NCBI GenBank assembly: GCA_033558025.1
Contig: JAUCEF010000012.1
Coordinates: 1,364,001 to 1,428,000, forward strand
Length of the DNA stretch: 64,000 nt
Source of the DNA: Phytophthora sp. 'mugwort'
Lineage: Eukaryota > Oomycota > Peronosporomycetes > Peronosporales > Peronosporaceae
Reading direction: 5' to 3'
The notes beneath the pieces are model-generated. The model was not told the DNA's origin. It made no database searches and saw only the letters and a list, made by a program, of their open reading frames with translations. The position numbers and the translations under genes are program-made. Of this stretch, positions 51,979-64,000 are shown one piece after another; the stretch's first letter is position 1, and each line of letters begins with the position of its first letter.

Positions 51979-52773
51979 AACGGTGAAGAGCGGCCACGCC
52001 CTCGCTTCGGCCGCGACGTCCAGATGCGCGGTCTCGGCAAGAAGCGCCGACGCCGCACCTTGGACACCGACACCAACGAGGGGCGGGGGACGATGATGGT
52101 CGGGTGGCGATGAGGACCAAGCCTTAGCTGCTGCTGCGTCGGATCGAGAGGATAGTGAGGATAGCGAGTAGGGATCTGTTCGGGATTGATGCATGAATAC
52201 TAACATGATGGCATGCATACTTGGGCGAGTACGTTCACTCTGTGTTCATTTAAAAATAAAAGAACATAAAGCAAATGTATTATATACATCATGTCTCAAT
52301 CACTTGACCAGGCCTCGGAGTATTTGACAACATGGCCGGTACAAAGCCTTGCGCAAGATGTGAAAGTTATCAAGACCGATCAGGTTATCTTCCCGGTGTT
52401 CATAAAAACAAAATCGCACTTAGGGAAGACAACACAAAAGCCTTGTTTAGCCTGCACTTAACGTTGTGTGTGTAGCAACATATTAACGGCGGGCCAGGGT
52501 AGTTTTTTTGTCATTTTTCGCCGTGAGGAAGGGGGGTAATAAAGGTTCAGTTTAAATCTAACCTAGAAGTTCGCAAATCGTGGGAATCCCGTCTCACGGA
52601 CAATAGGAAAGCCAGGCTTTTCTCGTGTAAAAGAAGACAGAGACGCAGGGCGTCTGTCTCGGTAAGAAGCTACGCTTCCTCAGGCCAGGGTGCGTGCGAC
52701 CCCCGTCACACTTGGTAGCACTCGTAGTCAACCCCGCGACCGACGGGGATTGCCACAGCAATCAAGCGCTTTG
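51979..52773. other. Spacer between piggyBac-like gene and gypsy fragment
   Basis: No gene after the piggyBac stop. The CTACGCTTCCTCA end near 52668-52680 may belong to a gypsy LTR, not verified. ATCGCACTTAGGG at about 52412 echoes the 47630-47765 repeats. Confidence 0.3.
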
Positions 52774-53817
52774 AGTATGGAAGACTCAGGGAGTCGAATG
52801 CCGTCTCGTAGTCGAATGCCGTCTCGTCAAGACTTCCCTGAACTCTCCGATGCCCACTGGGCCACCTTAGAGAAGATGGTTAGCCTTCTAGACAAGCAGG
52901 CTCTAGCTGGACTCCCCTCACTCTCTGCGGAAGAGCAGAGAACCCGCGTTGAGCGTTTTGACCAGTACGAGATCTCGCTCATCGCACACGTAAGCGCAGC
53001 AACTCAAGAATCTGCATGTGCGACAGTGCGGGCGGACGCCCAGAGCGCAGCTCAATCCGCTGCGCGGGAGTCCGCTACCTTCGTTTCGCGACAAGGGTCG
53101 ACGAAGGCGGTCAAGATGACGGTTCCCAAGTTCTACGGAAAGGAGTCATTATGGCCTTCTGGACCCGCGAGATCGAGATCGCGCTGAGCGCGGGACAGAT
53201 CTATGACTCAAGTGGTCTTCGCCCTGCCCAACCTGGGAGGTCGAGCACGTGCATGAGCTATGGCTCGAGAGACCTCGTCTCCGGGGGATTTCACCTCGTG
53301 GCCGTTCATGGAACAGGAGCTCCGCAAGAACTTCCTGTTGGCCAACGTGGCGTATCGCCATGACTCCCTCTTCTTGCAATGCAAGCAAGGCAAGCGCTCC
53401 TTCCGAGACTATGTCATGGGGCTGCAAAATCTTGAAGCTGCTATGGCCGGAGCTCCCCTCTAGGAGGACGTGAAGGTTACGGTGTTCGTGGACGGTGTCC
53501 GCACGGGTCCGGTGCAGACAGAGCTCTTTCGGCATCAGCCCAAGACTTTCAATGAGACGGTACACCTCGCTCTGCTTGAGGACAAGTGTGTGCGTTCTAC
53601 ACAGGGGCATGCTGGTCCTTCGGACTCGTCTGAGGGCCACACCCCCATGAAGATGTCTTCGGCCAAGTCGGCTCGACTTACTTCGAGGAAACCACGAGCG
53701 AGAGGTCGATGCTTCGGCTGCAACGAAGTGGGCCACTTCCGTCCCAATTGCCCGACAAACCCGGCGAGTCGACCGTGGCAAGGCCACCTCGGCGTCGCCG
53801 TCACTCAATGTGATTGA
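52774..53817 (+). pseudogene. Ty3/gypsy-type gag fragment
   Basis: Starts near MEDSGSRMPSRS (52780) and contains the capsid-like region KMTVPKFYGKE, then in a second frame AFWTREIEIALSAGQIYD. A third frame follows with TSSPGDFTSWPFMEQELRKNF, RHDSLFLQCKQGKRSFRDYV and, after an in-frame TAG at 53461, FVDGVRTGPVQTELFRHQP. The nucleocapsid knuckle CFGCNEVGHFRPNC (CX2CX4HX4C) lies near 53715. At least two shifts and one stop make it non-functional. No protease or RT is joined to it here. Confidence 0.72.
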
Positions 53818-54646
53818 GTCTGACTTGTCGGAAAGCGACGGCCACCAGTACGCCCTGGGAGACTCCCGCTCTTCCCGGTCAATGGTGGCCGACGAGTCCT
53901 CGTTACTGCACGATCCAACAGCCCAGTGCGTAACATCTCCACTAGCGCACGGTCCGGTCACGTCGGCGACTGTTGTGCTGGTTACGCTACGCTCCTCGTA
54001 CCTTGACGTGATAGCAACTGCTGCGAGTAACATAACGATACTTCCTCGCGTAGCAGGGCTTCGGCTGACCTGCCCGACGCCCGTTGCCGATACGCTGGGC
54101 CTTGAGGAAGGTGTATCCTCGCCAATGGGCGCATCTCGCGTCACATCACACTCCTCGAAAGTAAACTCCCGCAATTCCTCGCGTGGTGTACGATGGTGAC
54201 GTAATTCCGCATCAAAAGCTTGGCGAATGGCGCCCGGCAGAGCGTCGGTGAAGATCCTGAAACCGCATTGGGATATCAAACCTCCCCCCTATCAGTATAT
54301 AGAACGCAGCTTGCGTCACCACGTGGTTCTGTCCTCCTATCGGTAGCCAAATCGATCCGAAGTACGCTTCACCATGGTCGTGAGCGAGAGAATTTTCCCC
54401 AGCGTCCACAGAGACCGGCACTTCGGCACCGGTCTCAATGCTGAGGACGACTGGTGATCGAAGCCCTCGTGGATTGCCAAAGCCGAAGGCCTGCATGTAA
54501 TACGCTAACTGGTCACCTGGATGGAGAGTCTTTGGGAACAACTCTGACGCGGAAAGGACTACTATGCTTCGATGGCTAGCGGTGGCTCGACGCTGCGCTG
54601 CTACCAACGGGGGGAGGCCGACGATCTGCTAATGCTTCTGAGAGCT
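53818..54646. other. Unresolved sequence between gypsy gag and copia LTR
   Basis: Could be the decayed protease part of the gypsy element, but no DSG motif was found. The minus-strand ORF at 54212-54607 shows no known motif. Confidence 0.3.
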
Positions 54647-55070
54647 TGTAGCTCTCAAATGCACTGCGTTGGTGGCATCGCGAGGGTCAGAACAGTTTGG
54701 GTCACTTCGGTATGTGACAGCGTCCGTACAGATAAACGCGGGTGTGCTTGGTTCAATGGAAATACAAGAATGAAAGTGTTATTAAGTGTTGTTCTGTAGG
54801 GGAAAGCTTCGCAAGCCTCAACCCCCCCGCTGACCTACTTTGACTATACACGTCCCCACGTTATGGGGGAATGCACTCGTGCACGAAACATTCGGGGACG
54901 TCCGCGGACTCTCCACGGAATTCTTCTGCAGCCACTGCCGTTCACCCCCACCTACTTCCTAAACTGTCGTCCACAGTCTCCGCAAGCCTGCTCTTGCAGC
55001 CATAGCGACCTGCCTCGCAGCCAAGACTTGTACTCCCACTTCGCTGTGGATGTATGGCACAGGCATATCG
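54647..55070 (-). repeat. Copia LTR (3' LTR in element orientation)
   Basis: Direct copy of the repeat starting at 59727. The match fades after about 55025. Confidence 0.78.
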
Positions 55071-55170
55071 TGAATACACACTCTCCAATAGAAGAACCTT
55101 CGTGCTGTACCAAACACACGTGCATTTTGCAACCCCGTCGGCTGGGTTGCCAATATGTGGCCCCAACCAT

Positions 55171-58100
55171 CTACTGATGACGCATACCTGGTCGTGAACT
55201 GTTTGATGCTTGTGATTTCAGCGCTGGCCAAGCTTCCTCGACGTCTTCCAGATTGAGTTCATCACGCAGACGCTCAAACACGCATGGTCCCAAAGCCTTG
55301 GTAAAAATGTCCGCAATATTCTTCGCAGTTGCCACATATTCCAGCACTAACTTGCTTCGTTCCACCCATTCGGCAATTGACCTAGTCTTCTTAGCGAGGT
55401 GCTTTTGGTTTTGTGAGTTGCCATTATTTGTCACCTCGTGGATGGCACTCTGGTTGTCACAATTTAAGTGTTGCCTCTTTCTTCTGTGGCATCTGAATCT
55501 CCTTCAACAACTTCTGGGCCCACTTAATCTCCTTCGTGCAGTTGTGCGCAGAAATTAACTATGATGCACACATGGCATCGGCTACACTACCTTGTTTCGT
55601 ACTCTGCCAGTGCCAGGCATTTCCGTTCAACCGCAGTACCCATCCGCTCACGGACTTACTCGTTTCAGGGCATCCAGCATGGTCTGCGTCCGCAAATGCG
55701 TCGATTTCCACGCCCTCTCTGGCGATCTCTTGATAGTGATACACTAGCCCAATCCGCTCTGTGCGTCGCAAGTACCGCATTGTTCGTGCGCCAGTCGGAA
55801 ATTCTCCTGAGTGTATGAACTGCCGTATCTTCTAAGTGTTCTCACAATATTAGCAAGGTCGGGACGTGTACAATGCACCAAATACTGTAGCAAGCCAACC
55901 ATTTCTCGAAATAGTAGCGCAGGGTCATCGATCAACGCAGGGTCCTTCTCCACTGGAAGTGTCGGCTCGTTATGCATCTGCGGAGACCTCACTGACTTTG
56001 CTTCTGCCATACCGAACTTCTCCAATAGCCTCTCAGCGTAAGCCGTCTGCGAAATGCACAATATTTTCTTTAGCTCGAAGTTGATCTCCATGCCCAGTAG
56101 ATATCTGACACGACCCAAATCCTTCAGCTTGAACTTAGCTCCAAGGCCCCTCACCACCTTGTCAATGTCCACCGTGTCGCAGATGATCACCAAGTCATCA
56201 CGGACGGTCACGTAGATGACGTTTTTGTCCCCTCGCTTCCAGTAGATGCCAGCACCAAAGGAACACTTACGAAACCCTAGCTCCTCCATGTACTTGTGAA
56301 GGGTTTGATTCCATATACAGAGGCCTGCTTCAGACCGTACAGGATTTTCAACAGCACACACTCCGCCCGAGCCGTCATCATACCCCTCAGGCTGTTTCAT
56401 ATAGATCTTGACACCACTCAGCACATTTAATTTATTCAAGAAGGCAGTCACAAAAGCTATCTGGCGAGCGTCCAGTCCAAGTAGTTGCGCTAGCAGCAAA
56501 ATCAATATCACGGACTCAATCCGAACAACCGGAGATGTGTCTCCAGATAGTCTATCCCATACTTCTGTCGGTAGCCTATAATAGCCAGCCGTGCCTTGTG
56601 TCGTGCAATCATACCCATTTCATTCAACTTCAGTGCTAGCACCCAAATACAACCCAGTATGTTTTTTTTTTATAGGATTGTCCGGTATTGACTTTGGTCT
56701 AGGCACCAAGATCCAAGTAGCGTTCTCCATTAGTGACTTGTACTCAGCACCCATTGCTTGTTTCCATTCTGCTGCATGGTCAGATGCGAGCGCTTGACAC
56801 CAATCATCATACACTCACAATTGTCTGAGCCATGGTCCGTCTACTCGGGCTGTATCTCTTTGTCTGTTTGCGAGCTCGTGTCGATCGGCGCGTAGGAATT
56901 GCATATTCATCTCGTTTTCCAGATCTCCCACTAACTCCGGGCGTTCGAACAGCACCCGCTCGTCGCTGGCTCTTACTAGTCTCAGCACCGTCGCTATTCG
57001 GTGCCGTACTCCCACTAGCATGAGCGCCATTTTGAGGTCCCGCAGGAGGATTGTCATGGCTTATGTCCATGGCATCGCTAACGTCATCATCATCCGAGTC
57101 ACTATCATCCTCGCTATTCTCACTGTAGAAATTCATTAGCTCCATCCTCGTCGTCAATGCTGCCTTGGGCATCGTAGAACTCCTCGTCCTCTTCCATAGC
57201 TCCTGCTTGCGATCTGTCGACGTGGCAATGTCAGCTTGCATATCTTCCGGAAGTAGCACTCGGCTCACAGAGATGTGCACCAAGTCAATAGCGTCGGGCA
57301 ACTCCACTTGTTGGGCGAATTAAGTTTTGTCGATAAGAGTTTTGACATACTTTGGATCAGCGGTGATGTCCTCGTGAAAAACCACATCTCGACGCTCAAT
57401 CAACTTTCCTGTGCACAAGTCGAGGATTCGGTAGCCCAACGACGTCTTGGGGTATCCAAGAAATAGGCCAGGGTCTGCTCGCTTGTGCAACTTGCTCTTT
57501 TGCTTCTTCTTTGGGATATGATGAAAACGACGCATCCGCAGACGTTCAGATCGCTCACTTCTGGCTCCGGTCGAAAATCTTCTCGAACGCAGTCATCCCA
57601 TTGAGAGCTTTCGTTGCACTCATGTTGTCGACCTCAATCACGTATCCTAACATCTCACCCCACAGACAGAATGGGAGACCAGCCGCCTCACCAATCGCTC
57701 GGACTTTGGACATTTGGGTGCAGTTCAGACATTTTTCCTCGGGGGTGTACGCATGGTTGTCAAAAGCTCGATTCCATGTACACCTAGGAAATTCGTCAGA
57801 GTTTTAGTCACAAACTCGTTGCCCAGGTCGCTGAAGAAGACCTTGATATTTTATCCTCCTTCTCCAACTCTAGAATCAACCTCATAATATTCGGGTGGCT
57901 TCGTCCTTATTCTTCAGTAGAAAGCACCATTTGAATCTTGATGCCTCGTCTCGGATACGCTGAAAATATAAGTTTCCACCTGGCGTAAGAACTCCTACGT
58001 GGCACATGTCGCTCATAATGCGGGCAAAAACATTATTTCTGCCGCTCCTGATGTCGCTTGAATGTCATTCGCCGTTGCTTGGCCCGCTGACACGCAATGC

Positions 58101-59714
58101 ATCGAAACGGATCCTTAATGTCATCTAACGTGAGAGACTCCATACCATCCACCATCTCCATCTCAACCATTTTCCTCATTGCAGCAACATTTTAGTGTGC
58201 GAACCGCATGTGCCACAGCATGATCTTGTCGATTCTAGTAGTTGGTGTGACAGCAGCCACACAGTCATCAGCTTTCAGTGTGTCCAACCAGTATCGACCA
58301 CGCCGTTTCGAGAACACAGTTCGTTCACCAGGACAGCTTGGATGCGAAAACTGCATCACTCGATCTTCAGGACTTTCAGCAGGAGGTATCAGAGGTACCC
58401 AACCTTTTTGCTCCAGTCTCTCCTGCGAGATCAAATTCGTGGGACCGTTTGGCGAAAATCGAGTCTCGCGAAGCTCCAACAGTATGGACCCGCCATTCAC
58501 ATCATGGCTGTTAACAGTACAAACGCGCACAAGTCCTACACCATCCGAACTCGCGCTGTATTTCTTCCAGTCAAGGAAAGTCATGTCTTCGTCATCTTCC
58601 GGAAAGTCAAACGCTGCCTCGGACGTGCATACGTGAACGCTAGTTCCAGAGTCCAACATCCATTGTTTCGGGTGAGAATTGGTACTGGCTGCCAACACCA
58701 AGCGGTTCTCCCCTCTTGGATCATGCCAATATTTTCCGACCAAGTCGGCGTTTTGGTCCACCGCATCAAACCAACTGTCTTCGACTTATCTTTCCTCCTC
58801 GCCGGTGAGTCCCCAGCTTCATTATCGTCCTCACTGTCTGACTTTTCTTGCATCTTCTGCATGTCTGCCAACCTAAGCTTGCAGATTGCTTGAAAATGAC
58901 CCTTCTTACCGCAATAGTGGCACTTGCGAGTCTCTACATAGGACTTTTTTCCTGCTCCTTTATTCTTTGGTAGCGTGTCCTTATATGGATACTTGCCCTT
59001 GCCGTGCTTCATCGATCCAATCATCTTCTTGTCCTCTTCGTCGCTTTCCTTGCCAGCCTTACGCTCCTCCTCTGCGTTATCGAGCTCGGCTTCCCCTCGG
59101 AGAGTATTTAAAATCCCTGTTCAAGTCAGGAGGATTTCCATCTTAGTTGAACATTCGCACTACTGTTCGATGCGTCGACTCCACTGCGGTTAAGATGACT
59201 AGCCATTTCTTCATCATCGATCGGCCTGTTCATATTTCTCAATTGACGTCTGAGATCCTCCAGGTCTTCAAGAAAATTATCCATGTTCATTCCCTTCTCG
59301 TACCTCGCACCATATAACTTGGAACGGACACGGATACTATTCGCGTAGTCAATTTTGGTTTTGTCGCGTACGAACGTCGTCCACATTTCACTCGCTCTTA
59401 TGAACATGCATATTTTCTTGGCATCCTTGACAGGAGCCCAGACAGCAACGCATCACTAGCAAACAGATTGCGTTCCTCACACAATCGATTTCGCAACGCG
59501 TTTTGGGGATCTGGCCCCTCGCCACCCGTGACAACTTGCCAGCAATCGCGTTGCCGCAAGAACGACTCCAGCCTAGCCCGATATAGATCAAAACCGCCAT
59601 CGTCGTCATATTTTGGCGCTCCCCCCCATCCTGTGTGATTTTGCAGAGCTCCATACTCCATCTTGCACTTTGATCAAATCCTCGTTCGCCACGAAAGCCT
59701 TGGCTTGGGCTCAT
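55171..59714 (-). pseudogene. Copia gag-pol polyprotein, many stops and shifts
   Basis: From the 5' side on the minus strand: gag (UBN2-like, about 59126-59714, with DNFLEDLEDLRRQLRNM); knuckle CHYCGKKGHFQAIC near 58920; protease QWMLDSGTSVHVC near 58650; and pre-integrase LWHMRFAH near 58200. Then follow an integrase remnant with CIACQRAK near 58100 and its C-terminal LFLGYPKTSLGYRI near 57445, and an acidic linker. RT has YMKQPEGYDD and VTVRDDLVIIC, where the usual YVDD is RDD. RNase H has IDAFADADHAGCPETSKSVSG, KLVLEYVATAKNIADIFTKAL and a short tail ending at 55171. More than six frame breaks show the copy is dead. Confidence 0.82.
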
Positions 59715-59726
59715 AAGCTAAGGGCT

Positions 59727-60170
59727 TGAGGCTCTCAAATGCACTGCGTTGGTGGCATCGCGAGGGTCAGAACAGTTTGGGTCACTTCGGTATGTGACAG
59801 CGTCCGTACAGGTAAACGCGGGTGTGCTTGGTTCAATGAAAATACAAGAATGAAAGTGTTATTAAGTGTTGTTCTGTAGGGGAAAGCTTCGCAAGCCTCA
59901 AACCCCCCGCTGACCTACTTTGACTATACACGTCCCCACATTATGGGATTGTACTCGTGCACGAAACATTCCGGGAAGTCCGCGGGCTCTCCACGGAATT
60001 CTTCTGCAGCCACTGCCGTTCACAACCATCTACTTCCTAACTGTCGGCCGCAGGCTCCGCAAGTCTGCTCTTGCAGCCATAGCGACCTGTCTCGCAGCCA
60101 AGACTCGTAGTTTCTCCTACTCCACAAATGGTGTATGTGGGATACATCACCAGGTTACATACAGCACATC
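59727..60170 (-). repeat. Copia LTR (5' LTR in element orientation)
   Basis: Pairs with 54647-55070. Its outer end was estimated, not fixed. Confidence 0.78.
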
Positions 60171-61421
60171 TACGAACCGCAGCATGTTGCTACAGGCGGC
60201 CTCGAAGCCTGCACTTTCTTTGACTGGCGCGCACTGTCGCTGCTGAGTTTGGGGTGCATTTACTTTGTTTGGTCAGATCGGTATGTGAATCCGTAGAGTA
60301 TTCTCCATTATTATGGCGTCATAAAACGCGCATTGATTTGAAAACATGTCAGCTTCAAATTGCATAAATAATACATGCAATATCACCAGCAAGCCCAGAA
60401 GCAAATTCGAGCGTGCACTCCCTCGGCAACACATAGAGACTCCAGCTTATCAAACTAGCCCAAACAATAGCTGCTTCTTCGAGCACGTGGTCAACCGGCG
60501 GCAACTCTCGGGTGTATGTTGGTATTGCGTGCTTCTAAAATCCACTAGCCACCGTATCAGTAGACTCGGTCCCATGCACTCATTAGCCACTCCGTCAGAG
60601 TCGCGTGGGACGGCGCCTCGAGCTTGAATTTGGCCTGTTCACCTTCGTCGCATTGTCCACGCCAGCACAAAATAAACGCCCTTGATGACGTCCTACGTCC
60701 CGATTTTGGCAATAGCTGGGCAGACAATATTCGCACGGTTTCTGCACGTTTCTCTCTGACATAGAATTATCCTGCTTTTCTATTCGTGCAGTCTTACAGT
60801 GAGCGTCAAATGATTAGGACCCCAAATTTGGGGCATACTTTTGCCGGTATCTCGGCTTTAGGTCGAGCTAGCTGCTACGGTTTAGATATGTTGTTGCCTC
60901 CATATATACTAAGATCCTACTTGTGCTAACAACTTCGAATTCAAAGTCTTTGGCATGGCTGTCACATAGACTGCAGGTTTCGGGTCGTGCGACACGATTT
61001 AGTGCCATCCCTTTATTCTGACAAAGCATACACATTTATGCAATACCATACAAAATTCTAAATTAAAATATCGTACTTAATAGGATACAATCCGTTCGGA
61101 CCGCACAGACAACGTCACACCCAGGAAACCAACGGCAACGACCCGAAAACCAACGGCAACAATCGTGAAACCAACGACAAAGGGCCCACCGGAACCTTCG
61201 TCCTCGACAGAGATTGTCGCACATCGCTAGCTCCGTCCCTTACCTTCTACATAGCAACAGCTAGGGCGCAGTATCCCCTAACATTATTGCTCAGTTTTCA
61301 TTTTCCAACCTTCTGCGCAAGTGAGACTCACCTTCAAGTCGTTTCTACATCAGAGTACGTGACAATTTCGAAATTAGAGTGAAACTCTGAACAAATCGAC
61401 TTTCAACCGCCCTCGACCTAC
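60171..61421. other. Spacer, possible gypsy 5' LTR
   Basis: AT-rich without a gene. The part from about 60800 to 61340 lies where the 5' LTR of the following gypsy element is expected, but no second copy is in the window to confirm it. Confidence 0.3.
61125..61180 (+). repeat. Short tandem repeat, AAACCAACGGCAACGA units
   Basis: Three copies of about 20 bases: AAACCAACGGCAACGACCCG, AAAACCAACGGCAACAATCG and GAAACCAACGACAAAGG. Confidence 0.55.
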
Positions 61422-64000
61422 ATGGGCAAGAAAACCACTCGCTACCCAGCGGATCAGCCCCCCAACGTCCGTCCCCGTCAGTCACCACAATCCGGCGACC
61501 ACTCGGCCACAGACGTCGATTAAGAAGCGGAAGTTCCGACCATATCTGAACAATCGGCAAATGCCGAACAACCCCCTGCTGGCCCGCAACAAACGTCCAG
61601 TGCACCACCATCCAACCCTGTCCCTCCTGCTTCCTCAAAGGAGCAAGCGATGTCGCAGATCATCCAGATGATGTCGATGCCACAACAGGCAATGTTGGCA
61701 GGCCAACAACGGATGCAGAAAACCATTCTTATCAGTCAACAGCAAATGCAAGAAATTTGTGGTGCAGCAGGCCGCTTTTCAAAGCGAGATGTTTGCGCCG
61801 CAGTCGAGAGCAGACCAGCAAAAGCAGAGAGCTAACCCGCCCAAGTTCCTCGGCAAGCAGGACGAGGACTTGGAACTGTGGATTTTCCAGATTGCAGAGC
61901 ACTTTGCAGCATCACCGAACAAGACAGTGACGACTCTCGATGGTGAATATGGTGGTTCCCTTTCTTGGCCCCGACGTAATGTCGTGATACAGAGAATTCA
62001 CGGCGTCGGTTGGTGACGCACCCCGAACGTGGTGCTTGTTCAAGCAACACATTCAAGCACGATTCAGAGATAGTGATTTCGAATATAAGCTGCTCACCAA
62101 GATGTACGAGTTGCAAGCGACCAGAACGCAGCAGCAGTATACGCCGAAGTTCATGCTCCTACTCTCTCAGGTTACCGTGGACTTGCCGGAGATCGTAAAG
62201 CGTGGGTTTTACCAGCAGAACCTCCGTGCAAACACAAGCTCGTACATATGCCAAAATATCCCCACGAGCCTTCCGGATGCTATGGAGCACGCCCAGCGAT
62301 TCAAGGACGCCCGCAAGCCGAGCCGAACTCAGCCGACGACAGGATTCCCAAGCTCTAGTACTCCAAGACGCCAGGATCGCCGTCAACAGCAAGCTCGTGG
62401 CCGTGGCGCAGGTGGGGGTCGATATCCAATATCAACGCCGCCAATGAGCCAGAGTCCGGCCGCAGCGACCCAAGACGTGGTGTGCGTCAATAGCCAGGTA
62501 AAGGGCCACAAGTCGCCAGACTGCCGGAAGAAGCGGACTGGTGCACAAAAACCTAGGCATCTCAGCGGGCTGGCGCCTCGCCAAGAAGGGCTGCACTGTC
62601 GATGACCATACGGCAGTATTGCAGCCAGCCACCGAAACTTAGCACTCTTTCGCCTATGAGCGCGATCATGCAGTGCTGAATCTTCAAAAAATCCCTATAT
62701 GGTCACTTGGAACAGTCGGTAACTGCTCACCGTACCGCTGTTTCCGCCTTTATTGATTCGGGAGCGTCGTTCAACGCGGTATCTCCAGCACCGACAGCAA
62801 AGTTGCAGCTTACGGTCAAGGAACACAGTCGTCCGCTGAAACTGAAGCTACGATCAGGTCGCGTCTCTTCGTCCCCAGACGAACATGTCAGCTCTCGATT
62901 CGGCTTCCTGGATCTCGAATGACGAATCAATTGTGTTGGTTATGGAAGTGCCAGAGTCTCAAGAAGTATTGTTGGGTATGCCCTGGCTAGTGGACATCAA
63001 CCCTCAGATTAATTGGGCAAAGCGCGAAATTACTCCTCGAGAGGATCCCGTAGATGACTATAGCAGACAATCACTACAATTCCAGCCGTGTGTGCCTCGC
63101 CAAAGTCCTCGGCGAGTTTCAAGTCGCCAAACGCGAAGTAACGCACAAACCACAAGACTCGCGGACGAGAAGGAAGCCCTCCTTCAGTATTATCTGCAGC
63201 GTGGCCCTTTTGGTGGTCAAGGGGGAACACGTCATGTGGAGCCTCGGGACATCAAGAAACTCCTTCGATCAAATGATAACGAGTATTACGTTTTTGGCAC
63301 CATCTTCGGGTGATACGAAATCAGAAGCGGCGTGGCGGTCGTTGGAAGGCTCTCCAGTATCGAGTTTTTCGCTCAGAGCTACCCGACGTCCCTATGTCTC
63401 GTCAAGAAGGCATGGATGTCACAATCGAGGTTGCCGACTCAATACCAGTACACCGCAAGCGTGGCTCCAGGAGATGCTCAAGGCAGGAGTAATCCGACCT
63501 TCATCATCCCCCTACGCTGCACCGACATTTTGCGTGCGCAAAAACAACGGTGAATGGAGAAGAGTGCCCTATTTCCGTGGGCTAAACGCCAGGGTAACCG
63601 TTCCGGCCAATCCAATCCCACGCAAAGATGAAATTCTGCGTGCAATGGTGCGAGGAAATCCTTTCTCGGCCATGGTTTTACTATGGGGTTTCTATCAGGC
63701 GGCGATTTGCAATAAAGTCAATTCCGTACACTGTGTTTGCTACTCTGGATGGACTGTTCGAGTACCTCGTCACGCCGATGGGCATTTCCAGTGGCCCTTC
63801 GTCGTTCAACCGACTGGTGTAATCCATTTCGCTGACTACAGTTCGTTTTGCCAGAGTTACTTTTATGATCCCCTCTTCGTCCTTACTGAGACGGACTTAG
63901 TCGAAGAACATCTCGCAGCAGTAGACCAGGTTCTGGCGCGGCGTCCGCAGAAAATTTTATTCATCACGATCGAAAAGTGTGTAGTTTGCCAGCCTGAAAT
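61422..64000 (+). pseudogene. Ty3/gypsy gag-pol, decayed, runs off window end
   Basis: ATG 61422 opens a gag with an in-frame TAA near 61520 (possibly CAA originally) and a Gln/Met-rich helix. A capsid part follows in other frames (ANPPKFLGKQDEDLELWIFQI, FKQHIQARFRDSDFEYKLL, LDAMEHAQRF-like). The zinc knuckle is damaged (CVNSQVKGHKSPDC, second Cys now Ser). The protease DSGASFNAV lies near 62757 and a LLGMPWLVDINPQINW block near 62970. RT begins near 63470 with EMLKAGVIRPSSSPYAAPTF, RKNNGEWRR and DYR-type LNA..VPANPIPRKDEI, and its active-site region lies near 63830 in broken frames. The window ends inside RT. At least five disruptions. Confidence 0.78.

Larger units (their letters stand above)
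54647..60170 (-). mobile_element. Ty1/copia retrotransposon, minus strand, both LTRs present
   Basis: Direct repeats at about 54647-55070 and 59727-60170 flank a minus-strand copia gag-pol. On the plus strand both LTRs start TG(T/A)(A/G)GCTCTCAAATGCACTG. They differ at many sites, about 93 percent identical over the first 380 bases by eye, so the insertion is not recent. Next to the right LTR the minus strand reads CTTATGAGCCCAAGCC, a plausible primer-binding site. The target duplication and exact outer ends were not resolved. Confidence 0.82.

Noticed and set aside
53149..54279. 376-codon minus-strand ORF
   Set aside because: Antisense to the gypsy gag with its zinc knuckle; no family features of its own.

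Overview
The window looks like nuclear DNA of an oomycete, most likely a Phytophthora-type genome. Three things point there: a cluster of paralogous START-domain/FYVE-like zinc-finger genes, GC-rich host genes with few introns, and a dense mix of DNA transposons and Ty1/copia and Ty3/gypsy remnants. No bacterial operon signals are present. Host genes that read as intact are the N-terminal 400 codons of an importin-5-like karyopherin (1-1200, minus), three START/FYVE-like genes (30921-32138, 41040-42458 and 42885-44063, all minus) and a secreted trypsin-like serine protease (38823-40943, plus). A fourth START/FYVE gene is split by an insertion (10669-11188 and 29291-29932), and two further START-type remnants lie at about 5830-6450 and 32640-33265.

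The main object is an 18.1 kb Polinton/Maverick at 11189-29284. It has about 170-bp imperfect terminal inverted repeats and a perfect 6-bp target-site duplication (GCCACT). It sits inside the START exon of the split gene, and the two gene halves are in the same frame across the duplication. It carries protein-primed DNA polymerase B with an HNH-like insert, a retroviral-type integrase with a chromodomain, an A32/FtsK-type packaging ATPase, an adenovirus-type cysteine protease, and major and minor capsid proteins. It also carries a pVI-like internal protein, a fibre-like protein with an S74 chaperone domain, a DUF5754-like protein, a small MGC-start protein, a duplicated ExoX-C-like protein and a Uma2-type nuclease fused to a zinc finger. 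Most large genes are broken by single-base frameshifts while most small ones are open. A TATATAG-like motif lies just upstream of many of its ORFs, including shared palindromic copies between divergent genes.

A second well-delimited element (33385-38501) has 45-bp terminal inverted repeats and an ATT flanking duplication. It holds a decayed PIF/Harbinger-type DDE transposase, a convergent SANT/Myb-like partner and a SET-domain methyltransferase gene, which appears to be transposon cargo.

The left part (3.3-8.8 kb) holds a Harbinger transposase with its convergent accessory gene and a Mutator-like transposase remnant. The right part (44-64 kb) is repeat-rich. It contains an array of GC-rich hairpins, a TA-flanked MITE next to a near-perfect hairpin, a copia RNase H fragment, a multi-exon piggyBac-like gene, a gypsy gag fragment, a minus-strand copia element with both LTRs (about 54647-60170) and a decayed gypsy gag-pol that runs off the window end. 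All identifications are from reading the sequence; no database search was possible.
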